From assembly GCA_014058105.1 (NCBI GenBank), contig JACGCM010001798.1, forward strand, positions 1,674,001 through 1,738,000: a stretch of DNA of 64,000 nt, written 5' to 3'. How positions within the stretch are numbered: the first letter of the stretch is position 1; every line of letters starts with the position of its first letter. The notes beneath the pieces are model-generated. The model saw only the letters and a program-made list of their open reading frames with translations. It was not told where the DNA came from and did not search any database. The translations under genes were made by a program, and so were the position numbers. The stretch comes from Kingdonia uniflora. Lineage: Eukaryota > Streptophyta > Magnoliopsida > Ranunculales > Circaeasteraceae. Below, piece by piece: positions 1 to 13,800 of the stretch.

Positions 1-459
1 AGATAAGTGTTGTAGTTTATATTCATTTATTTTTATAAGACATGATTAAATTAGAAGTTGAGTACTAGAGGGACTCTTTTGGGTTAGGCGTAGGATAACT
101 CTGTAAATAGGAGGCCCTAGCCTCAAATGTTAAACAACTATTGCTTTGCTTTGAGTTAAAACTATAGAATAAAATGATGTTTAATTCAATACACGAGTGG
201 TATTTAGGGTTTATACGCCTAAAGATTTCTCTCTCTAGCCTTCATCAATCCCTATCTTTGCAACATATATTTTTAGCTGCTTACCGGATAAATAGTTGGA
301 AATAAAATTATGGTTTTACACATTGATTAAATGTGTATGGATGGTGGCATTATACCATAATATTTAGGAGTGCATCTACTTTTTTTTAGGGGTAAGTTGG
401 GGTTAAGGCAGACCCCCACCGAATGCATCTACTTGTAGCAAGGGTCAAAAGCAACTTGC
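1..459 (-). other. MIC60 intron running off the left edge
   Basis: No exon can be recognised here. The last exon in the window ends at 460 with a GC splice donor, so this stretch should be intron. The C-terminal part of MIC60 must lie beyond the left edge. The sequence is AT-rich and has no long ORF on either strand. Confidence 0.6.
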
Positions 460-3400
460 CTTTTGACTCAACTGCAACTGTGTATCAGTGCCACTTTTCA
501 ATGTTTCTTCCGGAAGTGAGGAGAGAGCCAGACCTAAAAGCGACTCTTTGTCAATGCCTTCAAGATAAGTGTGCAGTGCATCTATCTCTGTCTGAATAGG
601 TAATCCTATAGATAGTGCATCTTGTAGCGCGAGTGCTCCCTGTACAATATCAAACATAAAGCTAACAGATTAAAGACAGTAATTAGCAACCACAAATAAT
701 GTCTACTAGGAGTCTTATAGGAATAAAGAACAATAAGACAGTTATCTGAGAAAAAAGTTACCAACGCGAGCTTGTGAACAGAGTGAATCTGGCGGGCCTC
801 TTCAGATCGCGCATAGAATGCCATGCATAAGGCCTTTATCTATAAAATTTGTAACCCAAACTACATGAGTCACGGTAAAGAGTTAATGCACAACAAACAG
901 TAATCAAAAGAAAGAAATAAATGATAACTGCCTCACTCTTTTCTTGTACAAGTAAATGTTTCATAGATTCTAAGCAATTGTAAATAACACAGTTATAGTA
1001 AGATAAGCATAGGTGTAGGCATATGTACTTATGTAAGATAAATAAAGCATACATGAAGATCTGCTTCAGCCATTTTTTCAATCTGGGATGCCTTCTCACT
1101 GACAATAGCTGCTGCAAGTTCTGCCTTTGCTAAATCCTGAACCTTTTTAAGCTCAACTTCTGTTTCCTTTTCCTGCAGTCGTGATGATTTTCTTTCATTA
1201 ATAAATAAATTAAAACAAGGTTGAGAACCAAGTTGATAGGTTTGGTTTCCTTAACAGTGGGGTTCCTTAATAACTCAAGTTTCATAAAGTCCGCAAAGCT
1301 CAAAATTCGACCTTTTGCAGTCTAGTAAGTATCTGAGGAAATATGCCTTAACGTCTAATGAATAACCATTTTAACTACTTGGAACAATAAGGCTACATAT
1401 ATGCAAAAGTTTGTGAGGGTCAAAAATTTTGGCTAGACTCATGATGGGGATGGGTTTCCCAAGCGAGATTCCAAAATTTACAACGGTATTACTTTCTGTT
1501 TCTTTTAACAACAGAAAAGTGAACGTGATTGATTTTCACTAAAGCCGAGTTTTAAAGAAAGTTCCAACTATGACAATTATACGTGCAGCCCTATCTGAAT
1601 TATTCAGCGTCAAGTGAAAATATGATTAATCAGCAGCACGCAAAAAGTGTGACTATTCCAAATTATTAAATTTTAGGGACAAATTTAAGGAATTCTGCTG
1701 GAAACAAAAAAAAACAATCGCGGCTTAAAAACAAATAAATCTCGAATTTACCAACTAGGGTCAAGATGTCCTTTATGGATACCATTACCAAGATGGATGA
1801 AGCAATCGAAAAGAGCAAAAAGAGGAACAAAAAGGACAAAACCAGAGTCCAAATCAAAGGTACTGATGATATTATGAGCAATTTAAATTAGTCCAGAGCA
1901 TAAATCTGAGCTAAGTAGATATTCGGGCTAATACACACAAGAAAGAAAGAAAGAAAAAACACACCTTTCGCTCTATTTCCATCTTAAGATCCTCCTCTGC
2001 CTTGTTCTGAAGCAATTTGATAGTGTTTGCGGTCTTCACTCTCTCTTTGCTTAACTCCTGAAAATGGTTTAGTATTAGATCGTGAAAGAATAATTTCGTC
2101 ATTGAATAGTGAGACTGACTATAATTGTCTATTTTATAAAACAGGAAAATCCCTCTCTTTTTTTCAGCCTCCAGATCATCTTGAGATGTGTTGCAGGAGT
2201 TTTAAAGTAATATGGCTCTAAGATTGACGTGACACGCCTCTTAATGTAATGCATATCAAGGAAAAATTTAAAAGATAACCTAAAAGCAATAAAAACCGAA
2301 TCAACTTATGGTATCTCATAATCTTGTAGATATTGCACTCACGTTGAAAGGATACAATTTTGTCCTAATTGTTTCATAACTGGTGAGCCATAATGCCAAC
2401 CACTAGTTATTTGTAGCAAATAACATTCCCATATCTTGGGTTGCTAGGTAGCATACCTAGAGGTGAACATAAAAATAAATAAAAGGAGAGAGAGGTGAGG
2501 TTTTTTCTTCTTCTTAATTTGTTTATTGCATTTGGTACCTAGAGATATATAGCAATGAAAGAGTAAGTTGTCAGTTAGTGTCAAAACCCATAATATCGCA
2601 TCTTATGATCTACAGGTTCCATGTACACATTTTTTGCAAGCCTTTACAATAACCATAATACCCATGATTTTCACACTTTCAGCTATTGAAGGCATGATGA
2701 TGGAATTGAGGGCTGAAGGGGAATGGCCTGAAATGTGGAAGAGATGTAGAGTACAGGCCAAGGGCCATTTGACGGCTACATTTACAGGCTAAGTGGAAAT
2801 GAGAGCCAAAGGCACATTGAGTAGAGTTGTGTATTGATTCTATTGAAGACACTTGTTTGCGATGATTTCACAGGGAGTGCCATGAATAGGAGACAGTGAA
2901 AATGAGATTTAGTCTCTTGCCAATTTTGGAAGAAGCATGTGAAGGGCAAACAAAACTTGAAGAGACAAAAATGTACCATGGCTAAAAGAGACTGTTCTAG
3001 AAACAAAGTGTATGAGCAGCTTCATATTGAGTTTAAATATTAAAACCAACAGTTATATCCGTGAATGTGGAGTAGATATATCAGATATCATAAGCATGGT
3101 AAGCATTACAAAAATAGATAAAAATCGACAAGTGACGAGGACTATGATTTCAATAACCTTATCCAAAATAGCTGCCTTTTCTGCATACATAACTTCCTTC
3201 ACTATTGCGTCCTTCAATTCCTTCTCAAACTTCTCCTAAATTAGCAAAACCAACAAGGGCAATAAATAGTTGAAGATGAGCAAAAAAACATAACATGCCA
3301 GAATTGATGATTTAAATAATTGATACAATAGCCATCAGATTGTCCATACCTTTAACAAACTCTTTTCTTTAGCGAAAATACGTGCATCTAACTCGGCTTG

Positions 3401-5870
3401 CTTATTCTCAGCCGCATGAATGACTTGCAGGATATCAAGAATAACTTTTCCATCTTTAGATATGTCTTTCAACTCCTCGCTGGTACCTACCAATTCCTTC
3501 AGTTTCGAAAAAAAAATTGATATTTAGATTATCCAAGAGCATGTAATAGAATTAATTCAGCGTAATAAATTCTTAACATAGAATTACCTCTTTATCTTCG
3601 GAAGTAGGCACGTTTTGATCAATAATAGCTCCTTGCGAAGAAAAATCATTGCTCTTTTCATTGTTCTCACCAAGGAAATATGTGTCAAGAAGAGAATTTG
3701 ATGGCTCTACGTCTTTCACTAGTGAATTCTACAAAATAGAAGTCACGCACATCACCGGTGAGTAGGTTCATGTACATATAAATAAACATCCAGATAAATG
3801 ATGATGTGTGTAGCTTTATACAGATCACCTTTGTACAATAATTGGAATTGTTAAAAAGGTTTGCACTCTTGCAACAATAGTCAGGCATAGTCTCAATGAT
3901 AATCGGCTCTAACCTCTGATAGAATTAGCTTATTTTACCATGATAACACTATCAATGTATGTACATGTTTAGTTTTCAAGGGCTAAACCACCATTATATT
4001 TTTGTATTAATAACAAAAATACTGCCCATTTTAGCAGTAAAACAGTATACTGTATACCCTAACGAGTTCTTCAAATCCAATGTGGGCATACATTGTATTT
4101 GTATATTATTATGCTGCCATATCCGCTTTTAATGTTATTTAAAGATGTCATGTTAGAAATAACTACACTTCTCGGATGCCGTATTAGCCTAAGCTTTTTT
4201 CTTTTGCTATTTACTTAATTCCTTCATAGTAATATAACTTATTTTATTCCTTTTTTTGTTTCCCCCTTCTACATCAATATTATCCACTTAACTTCCATAA
4301 ATATCCTTCTCCGGACAAATAATAATAAGGCTTCCATTACCATCTTTAGTTTTCTCTATAATGGTCTCTAATCTCTCTGTCATTCCCATCTATCTTAAAC
4401 CATTTCTTCAGAAATTTAAATAAAAGACTAGTTTCTTCCTTCTATTTGTCATTATATAGGTTATTTGGTTAGAAAGAATCACGGTATATTCTCTAGAAAA
4501 ATAGCTGTTATCCGGAAATTATAACCATAAAAGGATCTCTATTTATTTGGTTTAATTTGTTTTTGAATATTGAAAGGCATGCATGGCGGTGGTTTTGTAC
4601 TTTCTTGTGACTCAATTAAGGGTTGAGCCGTTGAGGCTATACTCTACACTTCTTTTTCTCCCTGTCATTTGGCAAGATTTTATCCTTTCAAGAAACATAT
4701 AAGATATTTCAACATAACTGTTCAAATCACAAAAGTTTTTTGTAACCAAAGTTTGCATTGCATTTATCCTTCTATGAGATGGATAATACCTCCATAAGTC
4801 CATAACCTTATAGAAACTATACTCGTGACTTGTGCATCAAAATATAAAAATTATACCAATATCCAATTAATAATTTGATGATAAGCTTACAAAATCGGAA
4901 AATATATACCTTTGGAATGTCCTCTGATTTATGAAGTGTTGATGTTCCTTGCACCTCAACTTCTTCAGAAACTGGTTGCTTTGTCTCTGTTTCAATAGAA
5001 ACTGGTCCATCACTAACTCGCTCATTCTTATCCAAACCGGTTGCTTCATATGCAACCCCGTCTCCTATTTCTTTCTTAGAACTACTACCTTCTGATGCCA
5101 ATGGTAACAACGACGTTTCAGAAGACACGCTTTCGCTTCCAGATTTCAAGTCCTTCAAATGAATAGGAACTTCATCCACTTCACTTCTCGCAAAAAGCAC
5201 ATCAACTTCAGCACTCGGTTGCACCTCTTCTTTCTTCTCAACATGTTCCACATTCGGATTAAACCGACTTACCTCTTCATTCTTCGATTCAACTATTTTG
5301 TCTAATACATGCTCGACGTCACTGACATATTCTTCAACAGGGCCCAATGGGGACCGAGGTGGTTGCTTCTCTCTAATACTACTTTGACCTAAATACTGAT
5401 AACCCTTGTCTATGGCCACTCCTGCCGTCAAAACTCCAACACCCACCAATACAAAGGTTTTCAAAAAACTCCCAGAATCTGATGGAGGTTTCACATTGGG
5501 ATTTAAGGGTTTTGGGGTTGTTTCTGATTGAGATTTCGACGCAACCGAGAATTCGTTTCTCACCGAAATAAAATATGGCATCTGTTACAACCCCACCACC
5601 CCATAAGGGACGTAATTGCGTAAGTAATGGTGTAAAACTCTAGATAAACATGTAAATTAAGAACCAAATGGTACTAAAATTAGGGTTTAATTAAGACACC
5701 TGAGTTGTAATTTGACGCGGAACTCGATAGAGTGATCGAGATGATGAGAACTGTAAAATACACCTAAACATTTGAAGAAAAATTGAGGAAATTAGAGATG
5801 AATGTGATTGTATTAAACCCTAAATAGCGATTTGAAAGAGAATTTGCGAGAATTATTACCTTCGCATCAT
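460..5870 (-). CDS. MIC60: MICOS complex subunit MIC60 (mitofilin), 3' end missing
   Basis: MIC60 sits in the mitochondrial inner membrane, builds crista junctions and contacts the outer membrane. Exons on the minus strand: 5870-5860, 5763-5700, 5581-4910, 3728-3588, 3496-3350, 3235-3158, 2057-1965, 1172-1053, 839-762 and 639-460. They join in frame to 528 residues and the protein continues past the window. The first 25 residues (MMRRCILQFSSSRSLYRV...) are Arg/Ser-rich without acids, a typical mitochondrial presequence. One membrane segment (about residues 61-80, FLKTFVLVGVGVLTAGVA) follows. Next come an acidic low-complexity stretch (about 90-300), a Lys/Glu-rich coiled coil (about 300-440) and the conserved mitofilin region (MAFYARSEEARQIHSVHKLA, then ALHTYLEGID). 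The last visible exon ends at a GC donor (GCAAGT). The start was chosen because tiny exons 1 and 2 supply the presequence in phase; the ATG at 5581 alone would lack it. The identity rests on remembered plant homologues. Confidence 0.93.
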
Positions 5871-6767
5871 CTTCGCTGATGTTGATTTCGGGAGAGAAGC
5901 AACGAAGTGCTTAAGAGTTCAGAGTGTGAGAGAGAGGAAGAAATAGAAAAAGAGTTTGACCATCTCCAGCAATGCCTGGAAAATATGGCTCCAGTAGTGC
6001 TGTACACATTTTGACCACTCTCAGCAAAACAGCTTGAGCGTTAGGCGCCTGGTCGCAAACTCAAACTTCCAAGAACTAATATATAGCCCGGCTCGTGTGG
6101 TTTGCGGGCTATTGCACAAGCCCTAGAGGATCTAGTCGGGAATTGACGGTTGGCCGGTGGCCCGGATACCTATATATATATATATACACAATAGTTGATT
6201 AAAATCAGGCACCCAACCGTTAGGAGCTTGATCTCTTTGGAAACTTGAATTTTGAGGCACTATTTGGACTACAAAATCTTATATGTGGCAGTCATTAAAC
6301 TTAAGCGGCGTCCAGGGGAGCAGTAAGGGTCGGAGAATGGCAATCACTCATTCTTAAAACCAACAAAGAGTTAGGCGAAAAGGGAGGAAAGCTCCTGTTC
6401 TTGGTTTTGTTTGAATATTAAGTTGTAGTATGTGTGTTTTTCTTCTAGAAAGTGTTCAAAGCGATGGTAGATATCTAAACAACACCAAAAATCGGTTTTC
6501 TCTACAATGTGGGAACTTTGTTGGTAGTGCAACATAAACATGAATGATCACCAAAAAATCACGTAACACCAATAACCCCTAAAACACAATACACATGATT
6601 CTCATCTTGATTAAACCTAACTCGAAAAAATAAAATTACAAAAATATTACATCGAACTAAAAGAATGCGACATAAATTAGTATAAGTACAATGTCAATGA
6701 TACAATTCTAGTTGCTTAATTACTAGATCGTTCATTTCAGTCCCTTGAGCGTACCTGCATTCGAACC
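5871..6767. promoter_or_regulatory. intergenic region with MIC60 leader, between divergent genes
   Basis: The first 100 bases hold the MIC60 leader with GA-rich tracts on its sense strand. A short TA microsatellite (TATATATATATA) lies near 6172-6185. No ORF, RNA gene or clear transposon border was found. Promoters for MIC60 (leftward) and the LTP-like gene (rightward) should lie here, but I could not fix a TATA box for either. Confidence 0.4.
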
Positions 6768-7184
6768 ATGAAGAGAATCGGAATTCAAACACTTACGATC
6801 ATTTTGATACTTTCAGTATCAATCCCGAAAATAACATCCATTTTAATGACACCACCACGTCCGCTCTGCCTATCACAATTTGCCTTAGTGAACCAAGCAT
6901 GTTCCATGATGCCTATTCACCCGCCACCTCCTCCACCGGAAGAAGATTCCAAAGACCCAGAAGACCCCGAGGATCACATGCACAGGCACCACCACCACCA
7001 CCACCACGAACCCGAACTAGCACAAACCGACTGTTGTAGGTGGTTAAAGGAACTTGACGCACAATGTGTTTGTGAACTGTTGTTTCGTTTACCACATTTC
7101 CTTAGGAGGCTTGGACATACCTACTCCATCACCGTGGAGGAAACTTGCTCTGTCATATATAAGTGCGATGGACATTTGCCCTGA
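6768..7184 (+). CDS. LTP/bifunctional-inhibitor family protein with Pro/Asp/His-rich insert
   Basis: A single-exon gene for a 138-residue protein. Residues 1-25 form a hydrophobic signal peptide, so it should be secreted. The eight-cysteine motif is complete: Cys34, 45, 89-90, 100, 102, 127 and 133 (C-x10-C-x43-CC-x9-C-x-C-x24-C-x5-C), the pattern of the plant lipid-transfer, trypsin/amylase-inhibitor and 2S-albumin superfamily. These proteins fold into a disulfide-locked helical bundle that often binds lipids. Unusually, the Cys2-CysCys spacer is 43 residues, where family members often have about 13-20. It carries a run of six prolines, an Asp/Glu/Pro stretch (EEDSKDPEDPEDH) and a seven-His run. 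Superfamily membership is firm; ligand and role are unknown. Confidence 0.85.
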   Translation: MKRIGIQTLTIILILSVSIPKITSILMTPPRPLCLSQFALVNQACSMMPIHPPPPPPEEDSKDPEDPEDHMHRHHHHHHHEPELAQTDCCRWLKELDAQCVCELLFRLPHFLRRLGHTYSITVEETCSVIYKCDGHLP

Positions 7185-7876
7185 AAGTACAAGCCTACAA
7201 GGGTGAAATATGTTGCTCAAGCGAGAAGATTTAAGGGTGCGAGAGTTATTTGTTAATTTTCGCTTATTGTTGTTATGTTTGGATTATTATGTAATTGTTG
7301 TGTTCTTAGGCTTAGTTGTTTTTATGAGAAAATATTTACTTTTTGACCTCTTATTTTCGTAGTTTTCCATTATTTCTATTTGAAAATATTCCTATAGTAA
7401 TTGGTGGGACGGTTTTTGACGCCAAATCGGCCGTGGTCAACTTTTTGGGTTGACAAAAATTTGGTATTGAATCACCAATGTACTAGAAAATATTTAAATT
7501 GGGCACTGGTGGGCAATTTTGGTTTAGTTGTTTATAAAGATTAAGAACGAGAGAATGCGTCGTATTTGTAATTATGTAGTTGTTTTTACAACGGATAAGG
7601 TTCGTTGTTTTTTCAATTGAAGCTGTTTTTGCCTCTGAAGTCTCAACATAACACCTCTCTCTCACACTTTGTCTCCACAAGTGAGAAGTATAGAGAGGGT
7701 TTGATTTGGGGGAGAATTTGACGCTTTGGAGCTAGGGTTTTATTGGGGTTTTAAGCTTTAGAGGTAAGAATTTGTTTGAAAAAATATATAAATTTGATTG
7801 GTTTTGGTTCTTATGATGAGCTATGTTTGTTAAATTTGCAATTTTTTGAGTTGTAGTTTGGTTTTGGTCTCTCTAA
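7185..7876 (+). promoter_or_regulatory. intergenic region and TSR3 leader with small leader intron
   Basis: There is no coding sequence. From about 7630 the sequence resembles a plant 5' leader with CT tracts. A 93-bp leader intron is likely at 7764-7856 (GAG|GTAAGA ... TTGTAG|TTT), 20 bases before the TSR3 start codon. Confidence 0.45.
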
Positions 7877-10800
7877 ATGGGTCACAACAACAAGAGTAGG
7901 AGACATAAAGGTCACTGTTCTTCGCACAATCGAGGACAACCCAGTAATATTACGAGGTAGTAATAATTTCGAGTTTTCGCTTACAGTGGGGGTTGTACTA
8001 AAGATATGAACTTTATCCTCTGATGATTCAATGCGTAATGTTTGTTTATTGTAACAGAGAAGATGGTCAAGGCAACTCTCTTCCAACTAACCAAGGTATA
8101 CAAATACAAGCCATTTTTTTAATATACTTTGTTATAGTTTACTTGTTGGAGGCATAATTTGCGGGGTTTTAGTTGTTGAATAGGATAATTTACTCTTAAT
8201 ATAAGCATCACTAGTAAACTTTTTTCCCCGGAAGTTTGCGGTTTGCTAAACTGAATGTGATCTCACAATCCCAACACTATGATGGAAGCTATTATTTGCG
8301 TTTGTTGTGCACAACTAAACCTGTTGGATTTTTCAAAAAACTCATTGGGCTTGGGCTTGAGCTCTCAACTTATCCTTAATTCAAAGATTCTCCTATGGAC
8401 TTATTGGGTCTTGTTAAACTTGTCTTTCATCTCTTAACTCCCCAAAACGCATGTATGTTACGTAAATACCCGTTGCACTATTCTCTGATCTTTGGGCTGT
8501 CAAAACGCATGTACGTTACGTAAATAGCCGTTGCACTATTCAACTATAAATATCCTTTGTTATACCCACTTTTACAACACACAAAAAACTACTGTTCATC
8601 GTCTCATCTCTTTCTCTCTCTAAACGGTTCATTTGAGGTGTAAGCTTATTCGTGTCTACGTAGACTTCCGGCGAAGCTACTGTATATGCTCGTTGTATCC
8701 TGGGAGAGTACTTGAGATACTCTTTAAAGAGAGTGCGACCAACGCCTCGAGCGCTAATTCTTGTTACTCTTTCAGATCATTCATTTGCTATTGCTATTGT
8801 TCATTTGTTCGAGTTCGTGGTTGCTGTTACGAAGCTTGAGTCTGTTACAAAGCTCATTCATGCTGTTACTAAGCTCGAATTTATTGCTGGTTTTCGAACT
8901 TTGTTGATTCGACCTAACATTTTCTGTTTCGAACTTGGAGTTACTGTTTCGAACTTGGTGTTGCGGTTTTTCGAGCTGTTGTGGTTTCGAACTTGCTGTT
9001 ACTGTCTCGAACTTTTGTTGATGTTTCGAACTTGTTGTTGAGACCCAAAGTTGCTGTTTTACGAAACTGTTTGAACCAAACTTGTTATTACTGTTGCTGT
9101 TATTAAGAACTGATTTACTGCTGCCGGTAGTTGATAAGAATTGTGTGGTCGTTCCCAATACTTCATAGCTCTTCTACTTGCCGTGCTGATTTGAGGAAAG
9201 CATTATTACAGGTTCTTTACAGTTTTATACTTACAAAACCATTGTAAACGACTTGTCTTTTTTGGACACTCGGGCACGGTGGGATAAACTAGTAACCCCC
9301 GAGGTTGAAACGAAATGAAGGAAGAGATGAGGTGAAGAGAGAGATTTTTGCATAAAAGGGAGAAGAGAGAGAGGGACAGAGAGTTGAGGAGAAAGGAAAG
9401 ATATGAGAAGAAACAAAAAAGAATATGATGAAGATGATGGACAGATAGGACATAAATTTAAAATTGTGGCATCTTTTGCTTTTGTACCTATCACAATAGC
9501 ACTCCCTATGCCCGTTTGATTATAGAAAATCATTAGCTTGTTTATATTTTGTGCAATAGCCGAATATAACACATTTTTCATGTGGTATTTGAGTAGACAC
9601 GACACTTGTTCAAGTGCTATCACATAATTATGTAAACATGTGAACAGCTGTATATGCCTCTAATGTTAAGACGATGCTGCCCGAAATATTGATAATGATT
9701 GCTATCAACCAATTCTAGCGGAAGAGTTATGGAATACGTATAGGGTTTGAGTTTTTTTTTTTTTTTTGTCGTAAATCACTATCACTAATTGTGTTACTAC
9801 TTCCAGTAAAAGTTAGCTAATGCAATCAAATTTCTGAAAGTATAACTTTTATTGCAGAGCCAACAAGCGAAGAGGAAACTTTGGTCCCAAAAATTCAGCT
9901 CGCCATGTGGGTATGTCTTACATGCATACGTTTTGTAGATTAAGAAGATAATACGGAAGTAAGGATCTTGCTACTATTTGTCATTCACTGGCCACCATAC
10001 ACAAATCTACATGCCTCTCTAGTTTCGATCGTGTGCAACCCTCTTGGATTCTCCTCTCTATTCTATTTATCTTTTTCCCCTTGGATCTTCTTTGCCCATT
10101 AATGACCTAATGACCACCAATTTCGTGAATCTAATGCAATTGTGTTATGTTGTGCTTTAGTTGCATATTACTTGATTGTTGAAATCGAGAGATAAGAGGA
10201 GATATTTTTAAATTTCGTGCACAAGGATACGATTATGGCACCTTTGAGGAATTAGAGCTATGTGCACACTATCTCAAAGACACTTTCATTTTGATTCAGC
10301 TTATGAAACCGTTTTCTTTGATCATATAAAGATCGTGTATCTTTTCTTAAACATTATAAATATTTATTTTCCTTCAATGGTTCGTTTTTGCATTTGCAAC
10401 TTTTATCCGTAGGAGACTTTTAATTGCATCAGGGCTCCTAAGTAACATTACAGAAGATCATGGGAGCTTGAGAAAGTGAGGGAATGCCAAAAAAGAAAAG
10501 AAGAGAAGTTATAGTCCACCAAGAATAAAGATAAAAGGGTAATTTTGTCCTTAGAAATGTGAAAGGAGACTTAACTCAAAAGAAATTTCAATATGGGACT
10601 TATCTCAAATTTGCCTCAAATTCATATGACCCAAGTCCAATTTTCTCTTTATATATTGATAGCCACGATTTATCGAATTCGCGGTTTTACCTAACCTATG
10701 TCGTTATGAGATATATGGATTATGACAATTACAATGGAAGAGGGGGACCGGTGATCGGAAGGTTCTGTTCAATTCGCATGTGTACATGTCTATATAAATG

Positions 10801-13800
10801 GTATTTCCAAAGTAATCACATCGATATAAATAAAATCGATAAATTAGGGTCTAGCTTGTAGACTGATACTCTGATTATTCAGGATTTTGGGCAATGTGAT
10901 GCAAAAAAATGCACAGGTCGTAAGCTATCAAGATTCCACCTATTGAAGGTACTTCCTAAATCATAGTTGTTCATGTTAAATTATGTGGTTTACGCAATCT
11001 TTCGGCTTAAGATTTGTCGAGTTTAAAACAAATGTTTTCTTAGCTACGACTCGTTGTCTATGTCCACCATATCTTCCATGCTTAAGAAAACATAATTACA
11101 GTAAAACCCCTCTACAGTAATATTGTGGGTCCAATTTACTGAATTAGTGGAGAAAATTTTGTAAACGATACAGTATTATCTAAGGGTTAGAAAATAATTA
11201 GGAAAAATAAGAGTTTTGTTTACGGAAGTCTCTTCAAACATGACTGAGTCATTAGCCAAAGTACTAGAACACATTTTCTCGAAGTATATAGATGAACATT
11301 TTAAGCTGTAATATTTATTGGTATGGTCACTATAAATTGACCATTTTATTACTATATAAAATCAAAGGAACCATATTTTTGTACATGGTTACAAAAATGA
11401 ATATATTTAATAAGAAATTAGAGGGGTTATTATTATATCCTTTGGTACGAAGTTGGGACCAACACTTTTCTATTAGTATAGAGGGGGTTATTACTGCCAC
11501 TGAGCTATTGGTTTAGTGGTGGAATGACCCTCCATCTACTGAGAGGTCATGAGTTCGAACCCCCATGGGGGTTTCTTACAGTAGAGTTACGGATCTTCGA
11601 AAAACCGGTTTGCTTCTAAAAAAACAATGGGGATATTGCTATTATAGGGTATTATTATTTATAGAAAACTATATTGCGGAAGCTAAATTTATCTCAATTA
11701 AACTAAAACTTCTCAATTGCATAAGATAAAAGGTTGAAACCTAGGGTTTGTAGATTTACCCCAAACTTCACATCTCCTTCTCTCTAAGCCTAAAGCTTTT
11801 ATCTCCAACTCACACTAACTAAAACCCTAATCCTAACCATCCTTATATAGGAGGAGGATATTTTATTCTCTCCTAAATATAAGCTAGTGGAAAATATCAT
11901 TCTAATTAAATAAATAAACATAAAATAAATCTAAATTATAGAGAAGCTCGCGACGTGGAGAACGACCGTTGTCGTGGGCGACGTGAGGACGACCGTGCGA
12001 TCTATCAATTATAGAAGGGTTTTACTGTAAAAACTTTTTCTGGTCAAAGTATTGGGGAATATGGAGTAAGAGATACCAATGCTTGACCTGGCCATCATTA
12101 TTTGCCAGTCTTGTTGAATATGCTTCATTTATTTTAAAAACGAGTATCTAAACTGCATAAGAATTTATCATTTCCCTTCAGCTTAATTTTGAAGAAAGAA
12201 AAAAAAGGTTGTTGGCAACATAGCCTGTACTCAGTAAGCCGGAGCATGAGGTGGACAAGCCGCCCATTTCTTTAGGGGGCACCTGCCCCATTTCATGTAG
12301 AGAATGGGCCCGTTTAGTCTTCAACTTAACGATTCTAACGACCAAAATTTGCATTTTTTCTGTGCATATGTACTTCATTGGGTATTTTTAGCACATTTCG
12401 ATGTCTTTGATAACTTGTAGATATTTGACCATGCAGGAGTTGCGCGTGACCAATGGTTTTGGTGGAATTGTTTTGAGGTACTCATCAGTAATTTAGCAAC
12501 TTTAATAAATGGCTAGTGTTCAGTGAAGGTTATGACTATTCTTGGCATAGATCTTGACATTTTTTATATGTGGAATGTATTGAAAAAAAGAAAAAATAAA
12601 GAAAGAATAAGAATGGCTTACCATTACGATATATCGTCCGTAATAAAATGGAATGGTGGTTATATCGGTAAGTAACGACGTTATCCGATGTATCTTTCAA
12701 GTGTTTCAGATAGCGAACTTTTTCATTTTTTTCATAATACAATTATACACATTAACAAAATATCCAATCTATCAATATCTAACCAATATATCATAATATT
12801 ATGTTGGTCGATATGTTCTTTATTTCCATAGTTTTATATTATTAGGCTAACAAATATATCAGCCAATATTCTAATATATCCTGGGTGAATCAAATTATTA
12901 ATTGACTGTGTTACGAATCATGTCACGGAAGCTTCAAATCTCAATAAAATTGGAAAAACTAGGGTTTCTAGAGTTCACCTAAAAACTCTCACAAAAAGAA
13001 CTAACTTCTACTAGACAAGCTTCTTACATATATAGTTAAGTATCGTGCACTTGTGGTAAACGACTTACGAGAGACACGATCAATCAGATTGATATAACTA
13101 TTATATGTGTTCATTTTGTATGTCTAAATTCTTGACAGTCCTGTTGGAAATCAATGTGTTTCAAAGGAAGATCACTTGCTAATGAAAAGGAAAGGGCTCG
13201 CTGTGGTGGATTGCTCATGGGCACGTCTGAGTGACGTACCTTTTGTGAAGCTTCGTTGTGGTGCTCCTCGTCTCTGTACGTATTCCTTCATTGTTTGTTT
13301 CTACTTTAGTTCTTAGTTTTTCTAATTTAGTTTTGGAAGAAAGAAAGAAAATTCGTCATTTCATTTTCATATGTACCAAGAGGTGTAATTTGATTCTAAC
13401 TTCCGGACATAAAAAAAAAAAAAAAAACTTCTCTTGGTTGCGACTTAGATTATTATCAAGTATTGGTTATCCTTCCGATCTAGAAATCTGATGACTTTGA
13501 TTTGTAGCATCTTGACTACTCCTTACTAGCCATGGATTAAAGAAATGTGTCCTTCTCTAAATCATTTTATGTACTTATCATCCAACATTATGGTCCTTCT
13601 CTTATTGTATGTTTCTCTTTTTCTTTTAATGATTGCATTGTCCTTTACTTCTATAAGATATCTGAAAAGTCACTTTGAATTGCAGTACCGTGGCTGGTTG
13701 CAGCAAATCCTGTAAATTATGGTCGTCCATGTCAGCTATCATGCGTGGAAGCATTGTCTGCAGCTTTAATTATATGGTACTGTGGATTTCTTTATGCTGT

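Noticed and set aside
4817..5581. A 254-codon single-exon gene on the minus strand
   Set aside because: It is exon 3 of MIC60 running into its intron; upstream exons supply the mitochondrial presequence in phase and a clean donor lies at 4909.
5871..6767. Shared bidirectional promoter with common motifs
   Set aside because: No matching elements for the two genes could be found by eye.
8712..9158. Overlapping 109- and 125-codon ORFs on both strands
   Set aside because: They arise from the TTTCGAACTTG repeat in the solo LTR and show only low-complexity Ser/Asn/Lys or Leu/Phe patterns.
11498..11625. tRNA gene
   Set aside because: A- and B-box motifs are present but no acceptor stem or cloverleaf can be formed, so it fits a SINE-like relic.
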